In this document: positions 1-6,828 of the stretch, one piece after another
Layout: every line of letters starts with the position of its first letter
Numbering within the stretch: the first letter of the stretch is position 1
Assembly (NCBI GenBank): GCA_043806395.1
Contig: JAZDHC010000155.1
Coordinates: 1 to 17,846, forward strand
Direction of reading: 5' to 3'
Source: CG2-30-40-21 sp043806395
Lineage (GTDB): Bacteria; UBA9089; CG2-30-40-21
DNA: 17,846 nucleotides
The notes under the pieces: generated by a model
Databases searched by the model: none
The model's input: the letters and a program-made list of their open reading frames with translations, nothing else
What the model was told of the DNA's origin: nothing
Program-made: the position numbers and the translations under genes

Positions 1-2403
1 TGGTCTGGCAGAATCCTGTATCGTAGTTGTGATAGATGCAAGCAGATTTCCACCATGCGCTGCCCCATACAGGTCAGTAAGTGAGCCTGCAGTATAGGTC
101 AAGGTAGGAGTAGCACTGGTAGTTAAGCTACCATCTGCAAATGTAAGTTCAATGTAGTTATCATCAACTCTCTGTCCGGTAGAGCTTCCCGTGGGTGTGC
201 CAATCCCGGTGATACTAAAATCACTCAGGATAACACTACTATCCTTGATTGACTCGCTGAATGTAATGCCTATGGCATCTATCCAGCCATCGTTATCCGT
301 ATCCATGGTTGTGGCTATAGCTATGGTTGGGGTAATGGGGTCAATGATATAAAAGGCATCGGTTTTAGTAACTATGGATGTTGTTCCATTTGGGTTTAAC
401 ACCCGCAAGGAGTAGCTTCCCCATGTGGCATTGGTAAGATCAAAGGTACAGGTAAATGTGCCACTGTTTGGAACAGAGGTTGTTGTCCCGGCTATGGTCG
501 AGCTACCACGGTATAGCTCAGCCCGCACTTGAGAGAAAAAGCCAGCACCAGTAATTGTACAGCTAATTGTACCTGTATTTAATCCAGAGACAGGGGCAAT
601 GGTAGTTACAGCAAGTGGTGTTGGTTCAAAGTACTGAATACGATGATTATTTGTATCAACCACGAACACTCGCTCATGTCCCTCTGTGGTAGTCCCTATA
701 GTTATTCCTTGTGGAAGGTTAAAACTCTCAGTACCAGTTCCTTGTGTCCCCCATGCGGTAATAAATGTCCCTGATGAACTAAACTTTTGTATGCGGTTAT
801 TATTGGAATCGCAGACATAGATATAATTAGATTTATCTATGACTACAGCTGTAGGGGAATCAAACTGACCTGTCCCTGTTCCCAGATTTCCCCATTGAGT
901 AGTACAACTTCCATCATAAGTAAGCTTTTGAATACGATTATTACCTGTATCAGCGACATAAATAATGTTGTTCTTAGAATCAATAGCAATACCTTCTGGA
1001 AAGGTAAATGCCCCCTCTTTACCTCCACGGCTACCAAAACTTCCGTAAAATCCTCCATTTGCATTAAATCGTTCTATTTTGTGCTCATTGGTATTTGCTA
1101 CAAAGATATTGCCCTGCAAGTCTACTGCTATATTATGAGGCGAATTGAGTGAATTTGTCCATGATGTCATATATGTGCCATTAGCTGTAAATTTTTGGAT
1201 ACGGTTGTTACCGCTATCAACAACATACACATTACCCGTTGAATCAACCGTTATGCCGCGAGGTGTATTAAAAAGCCCGGTAGCAGTGCCAAAGCTGCCC
1301 CACTTGCTTAAGTATGTGCCTGTTGCTGAAAATCTTTGAATCTGATGATTATTGGTGTCTGATACATAAATGCTGCCGTCTGGACCAATAGCAGAGGCAA
1401 AGGGTGAGTTGAGAATGCCGTTAGAGTTGCCTTGCTGACCAAAGGTGGAGGTGAAACTGCCAGTGTTGGTGAATTTTTGGATACGGTGGTTACTTGTGTC
1501 GGCTACAAGGATGTTGCCTGATGGGTCAAGGGCAATGCCGGCAGGGGAGGTAAAGGAACCAGGGGATGATCCATATGAGCCCCAGGAGATAGTGAATGTG
1601 CCGGTTGAGTCAAATTTGACAATGCGGTGGGTGGTAATATATTGGTTGGTAATGTAGTCTGCTACGAAGATGTTGCTAGAGGGGTCAATTACAATGCCAT
1701 CAGGTCCATTCAAGGTTGTCGTGCCCCACATGTCAGTAAAGATGCCGGTGGTAGTAAATCGTTGGATAGCATTGTGTCCGGTGTCAGCAACATATACAGA
1801 ACCATTAGCAACAGCAATACCTTTAGGACCTGCAAATTGTCCTGGTCCAATATCGCCACTTCCACCCCATTTTCCCTTAAATGTGCCTGAGCTGTCAAAT
1901 TTTTGAATACGATGATTATAAGTATCCGCAACATACACACAACTGTCTGTCCCAATCGCAATCCCTTGCGGTGACTTAAACTTTTCCTGCTCCATGGAAT
2001 CGGTATACCCCCCCCACTGCCCAACAAACACTCCATCCATGGTAAACTTCTGCACCCGATGGTTCCCTGTATCCAGCACATACACATACCCTTGAGCATC
2101 CACCGCCACATCAGCCGGCGAGTTAAACTGTCCAGTCCCAGTACCACAACTTCCCCATCGCAGGGTTAATGTCCCACTTGCATCAAACTTCTGAATACGA
2201 TGATTATCCGTATCAGCCACGAATATATTCCCCGTAGCATCTACAGCGACACCCTTTGGTGAGTGGAAGTATTTGTCCTGAGCAGGCGATACCCCTGCCC
2301 AACTCCCCTTATAATCATACCCACCCTCACCCGCCCTTACTATTCCGGGTAATGCAAGATTCAACAACACCATTACTAAAAACAACCATATTATTTTCCT
2401 CAT
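1..2403 (-). CDS. Secreted NHL-repeat beta-propeller protein with Ig/TIG-like domains (partial, C-terminus off window)
   Basis: One uninterrupted frame runs from an ATG at 2403 to the window edge (801 codons, no stop). Residues 1-24 form a signal peptide: MRKII, a hydrophobic stretch, then an alanine (V-R-A) cleavage site before GEGGYD. Residues about 45-592 hold 12 NHL repeats, each with the pattern F-x-SP-x-GIA-x-D-x-x-GN-IYVADT-x-NHRIQKF; the last HRIQYF lies near residue 587. Twelve blades could make two six-bladed propellers. Residues about 595-688 look like an IPT/TIG or Ig-like domain, and 690-801 a second Ig-like domain opening with a DTDNDGWID segment and containing ITFSE. NHL propellers in secreted proteins usually bind proteins or glycans; no enzyme motif is seen. 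The Shine-Dalgarno is weak. It is probably exported and possibly cell-surface; the missing C-terminus would hold any anchor or sorting signal. Confidence 0.88.
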   Translation of the reverse strand, partial: MRKIIWLFLVMVLLNLALPGIVRAGEGGYDYKGSWAGVSPAQDKYFHSPKGVAVDATGNIFVADTDNHRIQKFDASGTLTLRWGSCGTGTGQFNSPADVAVDAQGYVYVLDTGNHRVQKFTMDGVFVGQWGGYTDSMEQEKFKSPQGIAIGTDSCVYVADTYNHRIQKFDSSGTFKGKWGGSGDIGPGQFAGPKGIAVANGSVYVADTGHNAIQRFTTTGIFTDMWGTTTLNGPDGIVIDPSSNIFVADYITNQYITTHRIVKFDSTGTFTISWGSYGSSPGSFTSPAGIALDPSGNILVADTSNHRIQKFTNTGSFTSTFGQQGNSNGILNSPFASAIGPDGSIYVSDTNNHQIQRFSATGTYLSKWGSFGTATGLFNTPRGITVDSTGNVYVVDSGNNRIQKFTANGTYMTSWTNSLNSPHNIAVDLQGNIFVANTNEHKIERFNANGGFYGSFGSRGGKEGAFTFPEGIAIDSKNNIIYVADTGNNRIQKLTYDGSCTTQWGNLGTGTGQFDSPTAVVIDKSNYIYVCDSNNNRIQKFSSSGTFITAWGTQGTGTESFNLPQGITIGTTTEGHERVFVVDTNNHRIQYFEPTPLAVTTIAPVSGLNTGTISCTITGAGFFSQVRAELYRGSSTIAGTTTSVPNSGTFTCTFDLTNATWGSYSLRVLNPNGTTSIVTKTDAFYIIDPITPTIAIATTMDTDNDGWIDAIGITFSESIKDSSVILSDFSITGIGTPTGSSTGQRVDDNYIELTFADGSLTTSATPTLTYTAGSLTDLYGAAHGGNLLASITTTIQDSARP

Positions 2404-2519
2404 ATTTTTATAACCCTAAACTCCCATTTATTTTTATTATCATCATCACTCTATATAATGGCTGAATAATCCAGCTCGTGTTTTCATGAATATACAATCC
2501 ACGCGAATGCCTTTAATTG

Positions 2520-2659
2520 GGAATGGTTCAAATCAGGGCAATAAATTGAGAGGACAAGTGGATACTGCATTTCTCTAATTCCCCCTTAGAAAAGGGGGTT
2601 AGGGGGTTGTAATTCTTTGTGTCTCTGCAACTCTGCAATGAACAGCTTTGAACCATGCC
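2520..2659. mobile_element. MITE-like element, family A copy 1 (140 bp)
   Basis: The left end ggaatggttcaaa (2520-2532) and right end tttgaaccatgcc (2647-2659) are inverted repeats matching at 12 of 13 bases. The element is flanked by a perfect 8-bp direct repeat, tttaattg, at 2512-2519 and 2660-2667, as expected of a target-site duplication. Inside is a G/C-run hairpin (ccccctt, loop agaa, aaggggg at 2581-2598) followed by ttaggggg. It has no coding capacity, so it would need a transposase supplied elsewhere. A second copy of the family lies at 11562-11642. Confidence 0.75.
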
Positions 2660-2677
2660 TTTAATTGTAACCATTCA

Positions 2678-2713
2678 GGGAGTAGAGACGCAAAATCTTG
2701 CGTCTCTACTCCC
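2678..2713. repeat. Perfect hairpin repeat (16-bp arms, 4-base loop)
   Basis: The arm gggagtagagacgcaa (2678-2693) is exactly complementary to 2698-2713, with loop aatc. There is no gene on either side for this to terminate closely. Palindromes with the core TAGAGACGCAA are, from memory, scattered between genes in several bacterial groups, so this is probably one copy of a dispersed palindromic repeat. It could form a strong RNA or cruciform hairpin. Confidence 0.8.
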
Positions 2714-2784
2714 ACAGAAACACGGAATTATTAATACAGTCTGTCTGCAATACCAATAGACTACAGTCTTCAGCAGCAACCAGA

Positions 2785-2810
2785 GGACAGACACGCAGGT
2801 CTGTCCCTAC
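2785..2810. repeat. Short palindromic repeat, GTAGGGACAG family
   Basis: The arms ggacagac (2785-2792) and gtctgtcc (2799-2806) are perfectly complementary. Read on the minus strand from 2810 it begins gtagggacagacctgcg, which closely matches the start of the palindrome at 17739-17785 (gtagggacagagcctgc). The two are therefore likely members of one dispersed repeat family. Confidence 0.6.
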
Positions 2811-3017
2811 ATCCATATATCCTTTGCGAGAAGTTTTTTCTCTTTTCCAAAAATATGTGCAACAGTCACCCAATATATTCACTATTACTTGTTTTTATTA
2901 TCGGCAACAGGGCTTATTTACTTTAGAAGATATTACTACATGTTTGACTCTTTAGAACTTCTGAAGTTCCGAGATTGAATTCTTGGGTGATTTCAGGCAG
3001 TGCAAAGGCGTACTATT

Positions 3018-3034
3018 ATTTATCAAAAATAAAT
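3018..3034. promoter_or_regulatory. Possible operator palindrome upstream of toxin-antitoxin promoter
   Basis: The palindrome atttat-caaaa-ataaat ends one base before the -35 box of the toxin promoter. Ribbon-helix-helix antitoxins usually bind palindromes at their own promoter, so this is a plausible autoregulation site. An AT-rich palindrome of this size can also occur by chance. Confidence 0.3.
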
Positions 3035-3035
3035 C

Positions 3036-3064
3036 TTGACTATGTGCTATAAGTAATGTATAAT
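3036..3064 (+). promoter_or_regulatory. Near-consensus sigma70 promoter of the toxin-antitoxin operon
   Basis: The -35 box TTGACT (3036-3041, 5 of 6) and -10 box TATAAT (3059-3064, 6 of 6) are separated by 17 bases. The expected transcription start is 3070-3072, on or beside the ATG at 3071, which implies a leaderless message. The alternative in-frame ATG at 3056 lies inside this promoter, which argues against its use. Confidence 0.75.
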
Positions 3065-3070
3065 CAAACC

Positions 3071-3349
3071 ATGAAATATGAATGGAATTCAGAAAAAAAT
3101 GAGTGGTTGAAAAAAGAAAGAAATATTTCATTTGAACAAATAATTTTCCATTTATTACAAGGTGATTTATGGAAGATTGCAGATCATCCTGAACAAGAAA
3201 AATACCCAGATCAAAAAATCTACTTTGTCTTAATGGATAATTATATTTACTTAGTCCCTTATGTAAAAAAAGACAATCAAGTATTTTTAAAAACAATTAT
3301 CCCAAGTAGAAAAGCAACTAAAGACTACCAAAAAGAATTGGAGAAATAA
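3071..3349 (+). CDS. BrnT-like type II toxin
   Basis: A 92-residue protein opening MKYEWNSEKNEWLKKERNIS and ending with a KTIIPSRKATKDY segment. The N-terminal WxxxKNxxxxKERxISFE pattern and the C-terminal IPSRKAT block resemble the BrnT/RelE-like toxin family (small RNases that cut mRNA and arrest growth); this is recognition by pattern, not by search. The start at 3071 is chosen because the promoter ends at 3064, and an ATG at 3056 sits within it. No Shine-Dalgarno precedes 3071, consistent with a leaderless mRNA. The antitoxin starts one base after its stop. The toxin-first order is usual for brnTA. Confidence 0.75.
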   Translation: MKYEWNSEKNEWLKKERNISFEQIIFHLLQGDLWKIADHPEQEKYPDQKIYFVLMDNYIYLVPYVKKDNQVFLKTIIPSRKATKDYQKELEK

Positions 3350-3350
3350 A

Positions 3351-3665
3351 ATGAGGTTAAATAAAGAAGAAAAAGATCTTCTAATTGCTTACGAAAAAGG
3401 TATGATAAAAACTGTTTCGCCTTCAAAAAACGAACTAAAAGAAGTGAAATCTATAGCTGGAAATACCTTACAAAAGAATAGAAGAATCACTATTCGGCTT
3501 TACGATCATGATTTCAAAGGAATTCAGAAAAAAGCAATAGAAATAGGGATTCCTTATCAAACATTAATTTCATCAATGATTCATCGTTATATTGAAGGAG
3601 CAATTAGTATGCCATTAGGTCGAGAGTTAAAGCCAAAAGCCATAGGAGTACCTCGAAAACAATAG
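3351..3665 (+). CDS. CopG-like ribbon-helix-helix antitoxin
   Basis: A 104-residue, basic protein. Residues 45-80 look like a ribbon-helix-helix DNA-binding fold: strand RITIRL (45-50), helix DFKGIQKKAIEIG (54-66), turn IPY, then helix QTLISSMIHRYIEG (70-83). The IPYQTLISS-x-x-HRY block is typical of CopG-type antitoxins paired with BrnT-like toxins. The N-terminal 40 residues probably contact the toxin. A Shine-Dalgarno (GGAGA) lies in the toxin's last codons, and the two genes are one base apart, so translation is likely coupled. It is expected to neutralise the toxin and repress the shared promoter. Confidence 0.78.
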   Translation: MRLNKEEKDLLIAYEKGMIKTVSPSKNELKEVKSIAGNTLQKNRRITIRLYDHDFKGIQKKAIEIGIPYQTLISSMIHRYIEGAISMPLGRELKPKAIGVPRKQ

Positions 3666-3692
3666 AAAACGGGCTATCTGTCCCCTGTTTTC
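3665..3692. terminator. Hairpin between convergent genes
   Basis: gaaaac-ggg (3665-3673) pairs with ccc-t-gttttc (3683-3692) with a one-base bulge, between the stops of the antitoxin (plus) and the ATPase gene (minus). There is no strong T-run on the plus strand; on the minus strand the stem is followed by TATTGTTTTC. It may serve as a weak bidirectional terminator. Confidence 0.4.
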
Positions 3693-3711
3693 CCTCTGGC
3701 AGATAATGAAA

Positions 3712-5052
3712 TTACGATCTTACCATCTCTTGCGGCTGATAGCTTTCATCCTTAAAGAACATAACTACAACCAGAAAAGAAAGTATTCCAATTCCAAACA
3801 AGAAAGTACCCAAAACAAGAATTGAACTTAGAAAGGCAAAGGTGCCAAGAAAGATAGAAAAGAGAAAGATTACCAGTCCGGACAAAAACACCTTTTGTCT
3901 CGCTTGAGTTTGCACTTTAGCCGGATTACTCTCAGCCAAATCACCCCAAAACTCATGTAAAAATCTATCAAACAGCTCAGAGAATACCCTTTGAGTCCTG
4001 CGATCCTTGATAAGTGATTTTTTCTCCAAAAGATCAACCATCTTCCCTATAGGTTTAAACCTTATTATTGCCAATAACCCCTCTCTTTCTTCTATAGAAA
4101 GGTTTTCCAGAAGATACATAAAAAAACCACTACATCCCTCTATAGCCTTGCTCATAATCTCATCACGACAAGCCATAAGCTGTTCTATAGTTATAACAGA
4201 GGCAGAATTAAGCTGATATCCTATAGCTTGAAGTAGATAGGGATGTCCACCAGTTACGACATATCCCCATTCAGCCACCCTTCCATCCATATCAATTGAG
4301 GATGAATTTTCTTGTTTCAGGAAAGCCATTGCCTCTCGCTTTTTCAATAATCCCAAGTGGATGGTAGTAAATATTCCGGAAATATTTGCAGCATGGAGGT
4401 CATTATTTTCCTGATAAAGTTGATAAAACCCTTTGCTGCTGACAACCAAATAAGAAAGGTTTCGTATCTGGCTGACTAATTGTTTTAAGATATCGTAAAA
4501 TTCTACTCCAAGCCCATTCTTTCTTGCAAGGCATTCAAAGCCATCCATAATAATAGTAACCTGATGTTTTTTTGTGGCATCCTCTAAAAAACTGGATAAC
4601 TCTTCAAGACTATAACCAACAGTTTTTTTCCCACCTTTAGCTTCTTCAACCACTTCTTGTTCCATGGTTGTTGTATCAATTACATCTTCGATTTTTTTCC
4701 TGTCCATTTGCTTTTCTGGTTGTTCTTCTTTTCTGCGCTGAGCATCAAGGATGAGACCTATCTCACCAATAACGGCAGCCCAGAAATTATTTGGGGTTTG
4801 ATAATGAGGATCATTGAAATCGATATGAATAAAAATATGCCGTTTGGGGATCATTCCCTGCAACTGCTGGACATATTCTCTTAAAAGGTGTAGAACCAAC
4901 GATGTCTTGCCTATTTTTGATGCACCAAGTAAAAAAACGCTTTGGTTGCTACTCAAATGTCTTAATATTTCTCGGGTTTCAATCCCCCGTCCATAGAAAT
5001 ACTGCTCTTCGACAATAGGCTTTTTCCAGCCGAATGCATCTTGTTGTTCCAT
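3712..5052 (-). CDS. AAA/STAND-like ATPase with C-terminal membrane helices
   Basis: A 446-residue protein. The start is the ATG at 5052, with AGGTGA seven bases upstream; a GTG four codons earlier overlaps that signal. Residues 18-23 (the FYGRG region) resemble the N-terminal motif of Orc1/Cdc6-like ATPases. Walker A is G-A-S-K-I-G-K-T-S (43-51), Walker B is TIIMDGFE with D170 and E173, and a GGHPYLLQ sensor-like motif lies at 268-275. Residues about 105-145 form a charged insertion. A winged-helix-like region may follow (about 310-365). Residues 387-433 contain two hydrophobic segments, likely a membrane hairpin, and the last 13 residues are polar. Similar ATPases couple ATP binding to signalling or conflict responses; the exact function is unknown. 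It lies 96 bases after the coiled-coil gene and probably shares its transcript. Confidence 0.75.
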   Translation of the reverse strand: MEQQDAFGWKKPIVEEQYFYGRGIETREILRHLSSNQSVFLLGASKIGKTSLVLHLLREYVQQLQGMIPKRHIFIHIDFNDPHYQTPNNFWAAVIGEIGLILDAQRRKEEQPEKQMDRKKIEDVIDTTTMEQEVVEEAKGGKKTVGYSLEELSSFLEDATKKHQVTIIMDGFECLARKNGLGVEFYDILKQLVSQIRNLSYLVVSSKGFYQLYQENNDLHAANISGIFTTIHLGLLKKREAMAFLKQENSSSIDMDGRVAEWGYVVTGGHPYLLQAIGYQLNSASVITIEQLMACRDEIMSKAIEGCSGFFMYLLENLSIEEREGLLAIIRFKPIGKMVDLLEKKSLIKDRRTQRVFSELFDRFLHEFWGDLAESNPAKVQTQARQKVFLSGLVIFLFSIFLGTFAFLSSILVLGTFLFGIGILSFLVVVMFFKDESYQPQEMVRS

Positions 5053-5148
5053 TATTATTTTCACCTGATGTTATATTATTCAGAATATTTTTTGATACGG
5101 CTATTTTTTGTTGCACAAAATGTTATATTGTGAATTTTGCAGTAGTCC

Positions 5149-6291
5149 TTAATGTGCCCAATTTGAAATGAGTCGGAGGCATTCTCCAACCATATTTGAG
5201 TTATAATTCTTAAGCTTTTCTCTTGAATTCCGTTCTGCAGCATTAGCCTTTTCCTTTGCTTCAACAGCAGAAACAAGGCTTTTTCCATAATCTTTTGCCT
5301 TTTGGGCTGCATCAGAGAGTTCCAATGCTTCCTCTGACTCTTTTAACCAGACAGGTTCATATTTAGCTGCCCCAGCTGCCTTTGCCCTGGCAATTGCTTT
5401 TTTTGCATCAGCTATAGCATAATCTGATTCCTTGTTATAAGCATCCATGATCAAGGAGATTCGTTCCTCAACCCGTAATGACCGTTCCTGATACAAGTCC
5501 TTTTCTTCAGCAACAGATTTCCTTTCCTTCTCAGTCTCTTTTTTGCCACGAACAGCCATTACCTTGTCTTCTTCAGCCTGTTTCTTTGATTCTTCAAGCA
5601 AGTTCTTTTCCTCTGCAAGCTTTTTTTTATCTATTTCCAAGATTACAAGCTTATTCTGCAAGTCTGCTATCTTTTTCTGAAGTTCAATGGTATCCTTTTC
5701 TGATTGTAGAATCCTTTGTTCAGCTTCAGGAGATACCTGTGAAGAGGAGGCTATTTTTTGCTTTTCATCCTTTATTGATTGAAGCTGTGTTTCTATCAAC
5801 TGTTTTTCATTCTTAAGCCTTTCCTTTTCAGCCTCAATCCCTTTCTTTTCTTCTGCCAATGCAATTAGCTCTTTGTTTATTGTCTCCTCTGGTTTAACGG
5901 CAACCACTACAGCCTCAGGCTTTATTTCCTTTATCGCTTGAGGTTTAGCTGTTTTTTTGGGTTTAACTGCTGATGAAGGCATATACGGTGAAGGGACATT
6001 TTTTCCCGCAACAATAATGGATTGTGGTTTAACAGACTTAAGTGGTTGTGGAATAACCTGTTTAACAATAGGCACAGGCTTTTCGTTTGGTATTTCTTCA
6101 TGTTCTTCAGACTTATCACTTGCTATTGATACAGGCAACTCTTCTACTTCCTGTTTTGCGATGCTTGCTTTCTCAACAGGCATTTCTTCTACATCACTTA
6201 TCTCAGTAGTAGAAGCAACCAATAAAACCACAAATGTAGTTGATGAAATAATAAATAATCCAATAATTGAAGGCAACAACCATCGCTTCAT
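5149..6291 (-). CDS. Membrane-anchored coiled-coil protein with DUF4398-like C-terminal helices
   Basis: A 380-residue protein. ATG at 6291 is preceded by GGAGGA seven bases upstream, and an upstream in-frame ATG (6333) lies upstream of the predicted transcription start. Residues 5-27 form a single membrane span. Residues 40-135 are a Pro/Lys/Val/Glu-rich spacer resembling envelope-spanning linkers. Residues about 140-283 are heptad-rich Lys/Glu coiled coil (KKGIEAEKERLKNEKQLIE and similar). Residues 285-350 (AKKAIARAKAAGAAKYEPVW ... DYGKSLVSAVEAKEKA) resemble the DUF4398 helical repeat found near OmpA-type envelope proteins. The likely topology is inner-membrane anchored with a long extracytoplasmic rod. 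The function is unknown. The downstream AAA-type ATPase is the obvious candidate partner. Confidence 0.7.
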   Translation of the reverse strand: MKRWLLPSIIGLFIISSTTFVVLLVASTTEISDVEEMPVEKASIAKQEVEELPVSIASDKSEEHEEIPNEKPVPIVKQVIPQPLKSVKPQSIIVAGKNVPSPYMPSSAVKPKKTAKPQAIKEIKPEAVVVAVKPEETINKELIALAEEKKGIEAEKERLKNEKQLIETQLQSIKDEKQKIASSSQVSPEAEQRILQSEKDTIELQKKIADLQNKLVILEIDKKKLAEEKNLLEESKKQAEEDKVMAVRGKKETEKERKSVAEEKDLYQERSLRVEERISLIMDAYNKESDYAIADAKKAIARAKAAGAAKYEPVWLKESEEALELSDAAQKAKDYGKSLVSAVEAKEKANAAERNSREKLKNYNSNMVGECLRLISNWAH

Positions 6292-6323
6292 AGAAAAATC
6301 CTCCATTCTATCATTTACAACAT

Positions 6324-6352
6324 AGTATATCAAAATTCATAGGAGATGTCAA
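6324..6352 (-). promoter_or_regulatory. Sigma70-type promoter of the coiled-coil/ATPase operon
   Basis: On the minus strand: TTGACA (6347-6352), 17 bases, then TATACT (6324-6329), preceded by TGA, which gives an extended -10. Transcription should start near 6317, leaving about 26 bases of leader containing the GGAGGA ribosome site. This separates the operon from secG upstream. Confidence 0.75.
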
Positions 6353-6382
6353 GCATTTTTTGACATGAGACAATCAGGAAAA

Positions 6383-6443
6383 GGTAATCGGTGATAGGGT
6401 AACCGGTGAAAAGAAAACCGGATTACCCTATTACCCTACTACC
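6383..6443. repeat. Imperfect palindrome after secG, possible terminator
   Basis: ggtaatcggtgatagggtaa-ccgg (6383-6406) is largely complementary to ccggattaccctattacc plus ctactacc (6418-6443). It begins directly after the secG stop. On the minus strand the stem is followed by TTTTCC, so it may act as a terminator of the glycolytic cluster. The GGTAAT/GGTGAT wording also looks like a dispersed intergenic repeat. Confidence 0.5.
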
Positions 6444-6812
6444 TTACTGAACCGGTGCTGGTTGAGCTGGTTGTTGTGCCGGAGCAGCAGCTGGCTGAGC
6501 CTGTTGTTGTGCAGGTGCTGGGGCAGCTTGTTGTTGTGCCGGTGGTGCAGCCAACATTCCCTTGCGTTGTGCCATTGATACCTGCTTGGGCAGGATAATT
6601 GCCAGAAGCAGGGATGTAATCATAAAAATGGTCACACCGCCAGTTGTGATACGAGTCATGATATTGCCTCGTTTTGTACCCCAAATGGTCTCAGATGCAC
6701 CACCACCAAAGGCTGATGCCAATCCTCCACCCTTGCCAGCTTGCAAAAGTATGAGAAGAATCAACATCGCACAAAGGGTATAGTGTAAGATAATCAATAA
6801 AATAGTAGCCAT
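6444..6812 (-). CDS. secG: Protein translocase subunit SecG with Gln/Ala/Pro-rich tail
   Basis: A 122-residue protein. The ATG at 6812 has AAGGAGG six bases upstream; a longer frame opens at 6839 but overlaps the previous gene. It has the SecG hallmark: two membrane spans (about 3-23 and 53-75) around a glycine-rich cytoplasmic loop with LLQAGKGGGLASAFGGG. SecG associates with SecYE and promotes SecA-driven protein export. The last 35 or so residues are low complexity (AQQQAAPAPAQQQAQPAAAP and similar), longer than the usual SecG end, with no recognised domain. It follows apgM by 16 bases, so the two are co-transcribed. secG at the end of gap-pgk-tpiA clusters is common in several bacterial phyla. 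Confidence 0.9.
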   Translation of the reverse strand: MATILLIILHYTLCAMLILLILLQAGKGGGLASAFGGGASETIWGTKRGNIMTRITTGGVTIFMITSLLLAIILPKQVSMAQRKGMLAAPPAQQQAAPAPAQQQAQPAAAPAQQPAQPAPVQ

Positions 6813-6828
6813 AACGAACCTCCTTATT

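Larger units (their letters stand above)
2404..3017. other. Non-coding intergenic region rich in repeats
   Basis: No convincing gene is found here. The open frames are short, have no ribosome binding site and cross palindromes. The stretch holds a 140-bp MITE-like element (2520-2659), a perfect 16-bp-arm hairpin (2678-2713), a smaller palindrome (2785-2806) and a short palindrome, gaacttctgaagttc, at 2955-2969. I saw no clear promoter for the minus-strand NHL gene, although AT-rich TATATA-like sequence lies about 50 bases upstream of its start. The remainder shows nothing I recognise. Confidence 0.6.

Noticed and set aside
787..2147. Several plus- and minus-strand open frames inside the NHL gene
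   Set aside because: They lie in alternative frames of a repetitive coding sequence whose real frame is open throughout with a signal peptide and 12 repeats.
2698..2955. Open frame on the plus strand (85 codons) in the intergenic region
   Set aside because: It starts inside the perfect hairpin at 2678-2713, crosses the 2785 palindrome, has no ribosome site and no recognisable protein features.
3056..3070. Earlier ATG for the toxin (MYNQT...)
   Set aside because: The ATG lies between the -35 and -10 boxes of the toxin promoter and would not be transcribed from it.
6383..6443. Riboswitch-like structure upstream of the coiled-coil gene
   Set aside because: It lies upstream of that gene's predicted promoter, so it would not be in its transcript; a terminator or repeat is the simpler reading.
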